From NCBI GenBank assembly GCA_000226015.1, contig JH153840.1, positions 103,592 through 148,425 of the forward strand: a stretch of DNA of 44,834 nt, in the 5' to 3' direction. A model generated the notes under the pieces. That model saw nothing but the letters and a program-made list of their open reading frames with translations, was not told the origin of the DNA and ran no database searches. The position numbers and the translations under genes were made by a program. Source of the DNA: Mnemiopsis leidyi. Lineage: Eukaryota; Ctenophora; Tentaculata; Lobata; Bolinopsidae. This document shows positions 30,796 to 41,700 of the stretch, piece by piece. The first letter of the stretch is position 1. Each line of letters starts with the position of its first letter.

Positions 30796-33700
30796 TCAAG
30801 TTGCTCTGAGGAATCTTCAGTTTAACTGCGACGTTATACCATCGTCAAACTCAAACGCTATTACGATCAATTTAATTACAAGTGTATGACTTCACTCGAG
30901 TAGTAGTACTCTTCAGTGACCGATGACTGCCGTAAAGCTCCAAAAGAGGAAATTTGTGTCCCGAAAGCTCAAATTTGAGTCCCATCAAATTTCGTGTTTC
31001 AGTACCAAAATTTATATTTTAGTGCCTTCTGCTGCATTCTAGACCCTAAAAATTCGCCGGGTCGCCGCCGGCGGATGGGGGGCAAGCCCCCCAAACCCCC
31101 CGAGCGAGTCCCCCGGACACCCAACCCACTAAGGACTAGTCCGTCACGAGCCGCCTCTGTTCTCTACCGGTGATAAATTTCTCAGGGAGTCATATATGAT
31201 TGATTGATCCATTCCGAGCCTCTATGTGCAATCAATGTAAATTTCTTTTTTGGTTAAATATCATGTCACTCTGAATAAATTAAATGTATAGAAAATATAG
31301 AAATCAGAAAAACCCAATCGCTTGAACCCTGATATGAAGAATTATTAACACTTAAGAGTTTTAGATCTAGCATGGAATTCTCGACAGACTTAGGTGTTAT
31401 CTCAAGAAAGTAAGAAGACTATTTCCTGCTTTGAATGAACTTTTCTATTTTCAAATTTAGTTATCTTCAAATAGTTCTACAATCAACTCTATTTCTTAAT
31501 TCGTTACAGAGAGTATTGTTCTATCGGTGGGAATGAAAGTGAACAACAACGACAGTGCATCGAATCCAAAGACTTCACGTGACACTAAATGCAGCCTTCT
31601 CATTGGCTCTTCCTGGAAAAGCTGTTTTATAATTGGTCAGTTTTCCCCGCCCTCCCTTGATAACAACAATAAAGCAGGAAGTGACACGACTGAAATTATC
31701 TTCTACCCTCCCTCTCCTTCTCTCCCTCCCTCTCTCTTGACTCTTCCCAAATTAATTAACACTGGCCAATGCAGCTGTATAACAAAGGCAAATACAGCTC
31801 GACGAATACAGCTGATTGTAAGGAAACTACCGGACCAATAAGACACAGAACATCCCTTCTGACGTGTAATGATTGTGTCTACCTTTTACAGTAAGTCATA
31901 TTCATGCCCAGATAAAGTAACGTCGACTGGACAATTTTCAGAGTATTCCTTGTGAGCAAGTTAACATCGGCCGAGTTTGGACTCGGGTTTATCACATCGA
32001 ATTATCGCTCTATCCGTGTGTGACCAATAATATCCCTGAATTTGGGGAAAACCGGGACCTTTCAATTACGTAATTAGAAAATGTGAGCAAATACACTCCA
32101 CCAAGTAAACTTATCGCTGCAACCAAGCTAATTAATGCTAATTATGCAAATAAACCGGATCAGTTTTACAGAACAAACCAAAATCCTGGTTACAGTCTTG
32201 TACATACGTTTCCACAATAATCGTGACAGTAAGACGATTCCGAAATTACTCACAGTGCCATCGACAGCGGATACCACACACGAAGGCGAAAGGGAGTTAA
32301 AGTTAGTTGGTTACATAATACCTAGATTTGTGAGAGGCGAGTTAGTGGCCACCCCCAAGTAAACATTACCCTCTAATTTATTTCATTACTTTACGGCTAT
32401 ACATCGGCCTGCAGTGGTGTTTAAAGTTTGATTTACTTTGTATACTCGCAGCTTGAGAGAGCTGCAGGAGAAAAGTTGTTACTAAAAGTTGGAAATGTTG
32501 TTACTAACAATCAGAAATGATTGTGAACCTGCTAATTCATTTTGGAAGTAATTTTCCTTCTTTTTTCTTGCAAGTGGCCGTTTTTCTAATTCACATTAAG
32601 TAAACTAATATCACAAGAGAAAAGAGACGGATCGAAAAGTCAGTTGTGAAACAACAACCAACAGACAACAGAAACAGATCTGATCCATAACAGAAACCAA
32701 CAGACAACCCATGCAAGATGAAGAAAAAATAACAGTACACCGAGGAAAAGCTCTAGTGGTGGGTACAGTGATAGCTACAGGTATCTCCATCACCCCACAC
32801 GTCACTAGGAGAGGGTAGAGGCTAAAGAGCTATTGCGGTTCTGGGTTCCCCAGATACTTCTGATCTTTGTTTTACGAGAACCCTGAAAGTGCGGTCACCT
32901 GGTGGCTATCTTTGTACTTTATGTCATGAAGGCTCGGGCGACTAAAACCAACCTTGATACGCAAATGTATGGACAACTTCACTGCATCCTAGTTTGCGAC
33001 ATCAGCTATCATTATAGCTTTATAGTGGTCGCTCTACTTCAACTCTGAAAGGGGAAGACAAAAAACATAGCAGTATGAGTTAAGGGGACAAACTCTAGTG
33101 CTAGACAATGGGGAGACGCGTGGAATGCAGTTATCTGGTCTTATCTGGGCTGGAGTTCCATCTTCGAAGTCCCATTCGGGAGTCCAATCTGGGAGGTATG
33201 ATAAAATGATAAGTTTCTCTCTCTTTCCGTTCTTGATAGACTGCTCAGTCGGTGTGTTTGTCTTGAAGAGGACACATCCTGAGATACCGCGACTCAACGA
33301 AGTTCGTCTTCCTAGCTCAGTTCGCAATTTTCGGTCAGTTCGTCTTCGTCAACCCCTTCTTGGCCGAGGACTGGTTGATATATTTTGTTTGGGTTGACCT
33401 GTTTTTGTTGTGGGGATACTCTTAATTTCTGTCCCTAAAGAACACGTTCTAGTTTAGGTTTTTGAGATAGTTGGATAATACGGTGACTTCTCTGTTGGCA
33501 CGACTTCTGGACTGTGACTTCTACAATTAACAATGCTGGGGAACATAGGACTGTGACTAGCTGTTTATTTTACAATTCGGTTGTAGATATGTCTTTATGG
33601 GTGTTTAGCAGATGCCATAAAGGATGAACTTTAAAAGAAAATAATTTATTAGGAATATCAAGCATGTTTGGTAAACAGTATTTACATTTAACAAGTTAAT

Positions 33701-35045
33701 TTCTCTAGTTTGATTTTCTCAAAACCCAAAGCCGTCATATTTCAATGTTCGTACACTTTATAAGGTTGATAAAACTATAAAACCAGTAGTGCATACTGCA
33801 TAACATCAATTAAGCAAGGCTAGGAGGGTCAGGGTTTGGTGTATGGTGTATCTCTTTAGAAGACAGATAAGAGTTAAGAGGTGTCAATGAGCCGTGACGA
33901 CCACAGAGGACAGTTTCAAAGAAAACACAGTAATTTGATTACAGATGCAGAGTGTGTGTCTCACTTGAAACATTCTGGAATCTGGATGAAGTTCAAATTG
34001 CATTTTGGCAAGTAGGCGTGTCAAGTAACCTCACCAACATTACATTAGAGCGTGGGGGAGTCCTACATCTCCACATCTCCAGATCCTTGCACAATCTCCC
34101 GACTTAGAGGAGAGGGAGGGGAGGGATATTCTGCTGGCGTGGTGGATACACTTTAACAATTCACATTATATATATCTTACGAGTAGACTGAACACCTATT
34201 TCACATCTACTAACAAATCTACTAAGTACTTAAACTGTACTGCTCGAATAAGTCTGTCCACATTTTCTGGAAATTTGTCAAGTTTAAACTCTGGCAAAGT
34301 TTCTTAACTTAGTTGGACTTGACAAAGAAGCGAGATCATGTTTCACTTGACAGCTGCTCATCTGGCAACTGTACACTAACTCACTATTGTAGTCAGACAC
34401 CTCCTTGGATCACAACTGTTAGATCTGGTCATGTGTTATCTAGTTCACAGTTAGATTGCGATAATCGGCCCGTAATTGATTAGGCAATTAACGAATTTAA
34501 TGTTCTTTTATATATAATGTGAGACGGTAAACATAGATGTTGACGTAATATAGCAGTAGAAGGTTAAACAAGTCAGCAAAAATTAAGTGCAGATGCTTCA
34601 ACTTCTAAACGGAAAGATAAACATAAATCTTAAAATCAAGTAAAAGAAACTAGACTTATAATCAGTTTTAATAAACAAAGAAAAAGTATGATGAACAATT
34701 TTTTATTAATAAGTTCAGGACGTACCGTCCTTACGGTTTGAACACTTCAAACCCAATTAGTATCAACGACCGTTTGGTTTTACAAACCTGATTTTCAAAT
34801 TTTTATGCCCTTTTGTCAATTTTATGTCAATTTTTTAAAATCTTTTCAGTATGCGTCATTTTTCAATTTTATCATAATATTAAAATTTTTGTTCTAACAT
34901 ATTTATTAATTTTAGTGACAATGTCTATGTAGCTGAGGATGAGGAAAATATTTCTACAATTATTTTAGCTCGTTTCATTGCCTCCGCGAACGACACAATG
35001 AAAGTGTAACTGTCCCAAAAAGTATGATAACGTAAATATTCTTAC
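30796..35045. other. Large intron or intergenic interval, no supported gene
   Basis: About 4.2 kb. A GC-rich hairpin at 31062-31115 stands out. Short overlapping ORFs on both strands near 33034-33397 and 32611-32805 have no recognisable motifs. The rest is AT-rich and featureless to my reading. Confidence 0.45.
31062..31115. repeat. GC-rich hairpin island
   Basis: gccgccggcgg followed by ggggggc-aa-gcccccc (7-bp arms, 31077-31083 and 31086-31092), then aaaccccccgagcg, in AT-rich surroundings. Probably the edge of a dispersed element whose family I cannot name. Confidence 0.6.
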
Positions 35046-35153
35046 CGGCTCGAATAGCTTTGAGGTTTACAGGTTTGAGTTTAGAGTTGGGGTCCAGTTT
35101 GCTGATCTGATGTAAGACGCTCATCGTGCTTACTACATCCCCAGACACGATAC
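35046..35153 (-). CDS. Candidate upstream NAV exon (or exon of another gene)
   Basis: 108 bases; the acceptor is caactctctttctag before GTATCGT, the donor GAGCCG|GTAAGA; phase 1 in and out, so it can splice to 28509 in frame. It encodes IVSGDVVSTMSVLHQISKLD, PNSKLKPVNLKAIRA. The first half weakly resembles the last helix of NAV calponin-homology domains (IRNGNLKAILGLFFSLSRYK), but GAIN-type helices look similar too. Only one frame is open. Confidence 0.5.
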
Positions 35154-35159
35154 CTAGAA

Positions 35160-36166
35160 AGAGAGTTGGGGTAAGTTGTAGTCAGCAGTTAAGTTGATTC
35201 AGTTGTAGTCACTAGTTAAGTTTAATCGGTATTCGGTTGTAGTCAATTGTAGACAGTACTTAGTATTACAGCAGTTAAGTTTAATCAGTTGTAGTCAATT
35301 GTAGTCCGTACTCAGTATTACAGTAGTTAAATTTAGCCAGCTGCAGTCAAATTTAGAAATTTTTTGTCGAATTTAGTCAGTTGTTATCATAGTAATGACG
35401 ACATGTATAAAACTCCTTACCCAGGATATAGTAATTAGTTAAGTACAATAAGTATAATCATTTTAATAGTTAATATGAATAGTTACTATAAATAGAACAA
35501 TATGCAATAAAACAATGTGCAATATGTAGAGGCGAAACTTAACAACAGTTCAAAGTCAAACACAAACATGATAAAAACGCAGAGAGTTAAAAACATATGT
35601 TTTTGAACGAGATACAAAATACAAAATACAGTCAGAGACAGAGATCTGAGACTGAAAGTACAACTCAGCTCTTTCTCTTGTTTTGCTGCTTGGCAAGCGA
35701 TAAAACATTAAACGTTAGGAATTGTACTTTTTATACTATACTGAAAATCTAATAGTACGATTTGCATATGTGGAAATGATAATAATTTCGACTTCAACAT
35801 CTTGATTCCTACATTGCAACACCAATATAACTGTTGCTTATAATATTCCGTTATGTAAATCTCACATTCTTTCCATCAGAGGACAGTTACTCCATTGTCC
35901 TGCAATTAGTTGCTACAAACACGCTATTGTTTAGGCTATCAATAGGCAGCTCTATAGATTAGCAATAGCAAGCTAAGTTTTAAAATAATACGGATAAAGT
36001 TTACATGAAGTAGACTAATGCACATGCAGGTAAACTGTACCTGTAAATTATTGAACTGAAGCAGAGGATAATTGTTAAGTAGAAAAGAGATGGTTAAGAG
36101 GTTGATTTTCTCTGATAGACTAAGAAGTAATACATCTATATCAGGTAGAAACGTTACTTCAGGTAG
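35160..36166. other. Non-coding interval
   Basis: Begins with loosely repeated gttaagtttaatcagttgtagtca sequence at 35180-35340. No gene seen. Confidence 0.45.
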
Positions 36167-36400
36167 TTGAACAGGAAAACAGCTCAAGAATGTAGTTTAA
36201 GTTAGTAAATTATTGTTGAACAGGAAAACAGCTCAAGAATGTAGTTTAAGTTAGTAAATTATTGTTGAACAGGAAAAACAGCTCAAGAATGTAGTTTAAG
36301 TTAGTAAATTATTGTTGAACAGGAAAAACAGCTCAAGAATGTAGTTTAAGTTAGTAAATTATTGTTGAACAGGAAAAACAGCTCAAGAATGTAGTTCAAG
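36167..36400. repeat. 49-50-bp minisatellite, five units
   Basis: Units of ttgaacaggaaaa(a)cagct plus caagaatgtagtttaagttag start at 36167, 36216, 36265, 36315 and 36365. The last three carry one extra A. Confidence 0.92.
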
Positions 36401-37368
36401 TCAATAGAACTAGATAAAAATTGAGGTGCTCCATGATGTGGTTGAGAAAAGTAACAATTTCAAAGTTTGCGGGTGGATGTTATTAAAACATTAAACTATC
36501 GTATAGTTCTACTGTTCGTGTTGCCATTGTTATCGAGCACATGAGGGTGTGCAGCTGATGGAGGTACATGGATTATAGAGAATACAGTACCTAAAAGTTT
36601 TGTTTTAATGTACCTGTAGTACCTACAACTCAACATAATGTACCTACACTTACAGTACCTACAACTCTACAAGGCCATCACATTGTAGCTAAAATCAAGT
36701 GTACTACTAAGCTTATACTGGTGTCATGAATATTAAATTGTATCATGTAGAGAAACTACTTGTACACTACTATTGAATATTTAGATCTATATAAAGACAG
36801 AGGTGGAAGGTAGACATGCTCACTACTCTTTAACTGTTCAGGTAGACTTGTAATAATGTTAGTTGTATTAACATGGAAAAAATACAAATCTCACTGTCAT
36901 TTAGTGAAGACAACTTTAACTACAAGCATTTCAATTAGACGAGTTCTAATGATCCTAATTCCTAAACAATTTGAAATAATCAACATCTGAACGAGTAAAA
37001 TATTTCAACTGCGATGAATAATTCTAGATAACAAGTTCAGAAAAGTAAAAGTTAAAATTGAGTAGCTCAGAATAATATGTTGAAGAGAATATCTGACTAG
37101 GCAGTGCTTACTGTAGTGTACTCAACCATAAAACTACAAATAAACTCCTTCAAGAAACCATTAAAACTCCGACCCTGACATTGCAAGAATACAGTCTTGC
37201 AAGCAATCACGGCCGAAAGCCTGGGTTATCAACCTGTTAGCCAATCAAACGACAACATTTGCCCACATGACAAACATTCTGACCAATCAAAACGCAGGAT
37301 TTGTCCACGTGACCCATCGCAACCAATCAGAAAGCCGGAGAGTTGAGCGTGTCAAATTTACTCCTTAC
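36401..37368. other. Non-coding interval
   Basis: AT-rich; short gtacctac repeats near 36590-36665. No supported gene. Confidence 0.45.
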
Positions 37369-37418
37369 CTCTCACAGGCTTACGTGTAATGATATTGGCT
37401 GGGTTGAACACAGCATAT
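37369..37418 (-). CDS. Candidate micro-exon upstream of 35046-35153
   Basis: The donor is GTGAGAG|GTAAGG, phase 1, compatible with the 35153 acceptor (G|GT). The acceptor is either accttactcgag before ATATGC, or gtgttcaacccag before CCAATA (start 37398). It encodes YAVFNPANIITRKPVR. The complementary strand also has a splice-like pattern here, so strand is not certain. Confidence 0.3.
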
Positions 37419-37440
37419 CTCGAGTAAGGTAAGGAGCAGT

Positions 37441-37468
37441 ATACTACTACACTACTACACTACTACTC
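37441..37468. repeat. (ACTACT)-type microsatellite
   Basis: actactac repeated with single-base slips. Confidence 0.85.
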
Positions 37469-37474
37469 ACTAAC

Positions 37475-38341
37475 AAGAGATATGTATGTAGTGAACATCA
37501 TGTTTTATCACACGCAGTGACCTTCACTAACCTACACTAACTAAGTATAGGATGAAATGAAGAGGGTAGATAAGAGAAGCGCTAGGGGCCTGGCTATTTA
37601 AAAGTCAATCATGATACGCCAGAATTTGTGGTAAACTTGATATCATATTTTCTCTTTCTCATGCTCGGATATGATCTCAGACACCCGAAAATAGCATATT
37701 GCTAGAGGATTGGATTGTCGAGTTGCGAAATTCTTTCTATCACGACACTGCCTGCCAGGGCTACCTTCACACATTTCGCTAAATCTGTGTACGCAACAAT
37801 GAAACCGCGAAATTATCTTAAAATCCACATATGAGAAGTGGCCAAAAATACTGAATCAAAAAAATTCAAGTCCAGCTCTGCAGCGTTGACCAGATGATGA
37901 ATAAGCAAAAATATTTACACAATGAAAGAGAGTGTGTGTTTTGAGTGTGCGACAGTTTTTCGGGAGAGTAAACAGAGGGACGAATGTCGGAATTTGTAGC
38001 AGGAATGTTACAGAGAGAAAACGTATTTTTGAGAGGTCAGGTAAATGCTGCCCGATATCTGATTGAGATTATAAAGATTTATCTTGACTTAAGAGTATGC
38101 AACAGCCAACAAGGCATTAAACTACCAAACGACATAAAAAGTGTAATGATAAGAAAAACTAGACTAAAGAATACCATCCGTTGAACAGTCCATTAGACAT
38201 CGTTGCTGCATTGAATAGTGTACATTTCAAGAGCAGATATAACAGATGTCGTTCTATATGTCCTGAGCTAGGAATAGAAGAATAGTTATGAGTTGTTATT
38301 TAAGGTGTGATGAAATGGAAGATTTGTCCGGTAATCATAAT
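37475..38341. other. Non-coding interval
   Basis: No supported gene. Short ORFs on both strands lack motifs. Confidence 0.45.
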
Positions 38342-38755
38342 TTACCATATTGTATCATTACATATCGTTTCATTGTGGACTTGAAATAATCGCGGTACTG
38401 TTAAACAGACATGAGGCATCTGCCTTTGTTTGTAGCCGATACAACGGGTAACAGAGATGTCACTGTCATTTCCAAATACCCTCTCTTCTAAACGAAGACA
38501 GTAGTGATATGGAGTTCTGAGGATCTTTCTGGTGGTGTTTGGCCCACTCCAGCAGTAAGGCAGTAAAATATACTCGTTTTGTGGACTAGGGGTGACAATC
38601 AGGACTAATGTGTCGAGATAACGATCGTATAAATCTATCAAACAATCCCAGCACCCAATTTGAAGGTATTTGGTACTAGGATCCGATATGTAGGAAGGTG
38701 AGAAATTCTTCCAGAACTTGTAAATTGAGTGACAAGTACAGAAAAACACAATCAT
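38342..38755 (-). CDS. Unidentified Cys-rich ORF or exon, possibly extracellular
   Basis: 137 codons from ATG to TAA. Not recognised. It has about nine Cys (GCWDC, HYC, RC, VC, IC) and four N-glycosylation sequons (GPNTT, GNDSD, HNETI, CNDTI), typical of secreted or extracellular domains rather than chance ORFs. A TTTACAAG acceptor near 38715 and an ATATG|GTAAAT donor at the stop make it a possible internal exon. No hydrophobic signal peptide is clear, though the first residues (MIVFFC) are hydrophobic. The alternative is a chance ORF. Confidence 0.3.
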   Translation of the reverse strand: MIVFFCTCHSIYKFWKNFSPSYISDPSTKYLQIGCWDCLIDLYDRYLDTLVLIVTPSPQNEYILLPYCWSGPNTTRKILRTPYHYCLRLEERVFGNDSDISVTRCIGYKQRQMPHVCLTVPRLFQVHNETICNDTIW

Positions 38756-41700
38756 ACACCCTGGATATCTATTTTACCCGATATATCTGATATGTTTTCT
38801 ATGGAGTTTAAACAGCACGTCATTAGTCACAAATGTGTGAACAATGATGTTGCCAAAATTGGACCACGATTTGACTTTTTGAGTACTGATATCACCAACA
38901 TTTTGCTCAGGAAAATTTGATTTGGCGTGTTTGCAACATGTCAAAGGCATGAAGTCAGAGATTAAACACAATTCAAGTGTGTTGTCTATGATTGAACATA
39001 AAGGGTTGTCGGTTCACTTATTTAGTGTTTGGGAGTGTCTAAAAAGTCTGATGACGTCATTAAAGCTAATTGGTACTAATTGGGGTGTGCAAACCCTGGA
39101 ATCTTTGTTCATACGATGCCTTATCTTTCTACCTACCAATTTAGCGGGACTTCACTTTAAAACTTATCTTTTCAAGTTCTGCATTCCACCACACATCACG
39201 CATTACAAACATCTCCATCTTATCTTCCACATTGCTTCCCGATAATTTTCCGTTTGATCACTGCGGTTCTTTGAGACCCCGTTTAAAAAAGCGTTGATCA
39301 AATCGGAGAATCTCTGAGGTGGGGCAGCTGCAGCGGCAGGGGCCAGGATCTACTTGAGTTATTCGAGAACTAATCAGCAGGTGTTCTACAGTGAAATATG
39401 GAGTAAGTGATGAAATATAGTGCAATGAAAGATAGAGGGAGTAGAGAGAATTAGGAAAACTCTGATGACAGACACTGACAAGTGAATGTCTAAGTGACAA
39501 AGTGAAAAAAATAATTTTTTATTCTGCGACTATTGTAAATTTCTTAATTTGTACAGAAATGCATTATCGGAGTTACAAATTATGATTTTAGATCTAATTT
39601 TACAGGGAAGCTAAGCTCAAGTGTGGCTGGCTTGGTTATAAAGGTGGTGGGATTTAAAACTGAAACAAAAACCCTAAATCTTGGTGATGAGGCTACGAAG
39701 ACAAATTCAAAGTGGGCTGTTATTGGTTGCGTTGAAAAATATCATAGGATTTTACAGATTTAAGCTTATTATGTATCATGCTTAATTATGCTATTTCATT
39801 CTCTTAATTATCACATAACATTCGCGAGACTTTATCAAAAGCCGAACCCTGGCTCCCACGCATTCTACTTCGATTTTTCATGGGCGAAATGATAAACCCC
39901 CATAACCGAACACATAAATAATTCTACACCAATTAGGGTTTCTCGTAAATCAATGCTACTTCCTATCGAAGAATCTCCCTATGCAACTAGTTTAAGTGTA
40001 CTACAATAGGAAATATCATTAACAACTAAAGACTTGAGCCTATAGCTTAGCCAGGTGAAACCTAAAACCGTTTCTAGGTTCTCCAGCACATGGACCCAAC
40101 ACACAGACCCAACACATACCACGAGTCCGACATCATGAATATGCTCCTATTTCATGATCAGCCGACTGAAGGGGTCTGTTTGCACGGTTACTGAGTAACT
40201 GAGTGGGAAAATTGCCTGAAATCTGTCGTTCTAGAACGTCCATGATAGATAGCTCCCTCCTCTATCCTGTATCTATAACTCTCTATATCTATAAGAGAGT
40301 AAAATTACACAACTCGAGTAGAAAGAAAAATTATCGGAATTCATTACGAAATTTCATTAAACTTACAAATATAAATTTTAAACTTTCTTACACTTGTTTA
40401 GTACTTGATCGCAGGTGAATGACCCCCTGATGAATAAAGGATTGACCCTTGCAGGATCTGGCAACCTCCTGTCGTTCAAGGTGCAAGTAACAGGCCATAA
40501 AGGCTCTTAAAGAACAATACTAACACCATCTTTACTAGAACGATGGATAACATTAGCATAGTATCAAGAGTCTCACAATCATTCTCCGTGTCTGTATGGG
40601 CTCCGAGCTGATGCCAATAGAATAATTTACCGTAATTCTTCACTCTCTCCTTACATGTTTTATAAATGAGAAGTTTAGTTTACTTTCAATTTTACAGGAT
40701 GTCTTGTCCTACAAGTTACTACCTTACTATGATATATGAGTGTTTTCATGGTTATTTGATATAAGATTAAACTTGCTTTAACTTTTTGTACCTTATTCAT
40801 TACGAAGTTTATCCTTTCGGATTTTCATTACAAATATCATGCGACGCATCGATAGTATAGGCTTTCATTGGTCAAAAAGCATCGTCATTACCTATGCACA
40901 ATGCAATACAAACAGTAGCCTTGAAACATTGATAAAGTAACAATGGTAACCAAATACCACGTGCAAACAAACCACGTGACAAGCACATCCTGGTAGGTGA
41001 TGCATACCAAACACTGTTTACTCCGAGGGAAAGTCCCTGGCATTTTCCGGATTGGAGAGAGCAAAGTTTTACACCAGGCTTAAAATCTAGCTCAACGTAT
41101 TGTTTCTAGTACTGGTAAAATGTGGTTTACGTGCGGTCACAAAACATGCTTCAACGTAAGTGTTGCCGAGTTTCAGTGAGTGATATGGATGTTTTGTCAT
41201 ATATCCAGATAACCAAGTTATAAAGCATGCTGATTGCTGAACAATGTTATCCTTGCAGAAGCAAATCTGAGTAGAGCAAAATGTTCTTGTTATTTAGTAA
41301 ATATGCGATATGTAACAAGACATGGATAATTCTTGTACCACGTGACAATTAGATACATACTCAGAAAATGTCCCAATAAGGTTAAATGAACCTTGAAAAG
41401 AGGTTTCCGAGATCAAGTACAACGCTATTTTGTCAGTCAATGCTTTGCTTTCGTAGAACTATAGGAGATGTTATTATAGATCATCACCATTCTCCAATAC
41501 TCAAAACTTAAGGTCGACAATCTTAGTGCTATCATTAAGCCATATGTTCAGTTATTTTCCCAAAAAATTAAGCCACTTTTTGATTCCTAGATTTACTAGA
41601 TAGCAAACATATCCCATCAATGCTAGACGACAATCAAATAAAAAGAAAAACGGCGTTTTACTTAGCCCTTACATAAAATTTAGAAATTATTTATTGCGAA

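Noticed and set aside
33034..33397. Overlapping ~97-codon ORFs on both strands
   Set aside because: Similar length on both strands, no recognisable motif. I could not support either as a gene.
36167..36400. CRISPR-like look of regularly spaced repeats
   Set aside because: The whole unit repeats with no unique spacers, and the window is eukaryotic. Plain minisatellite.
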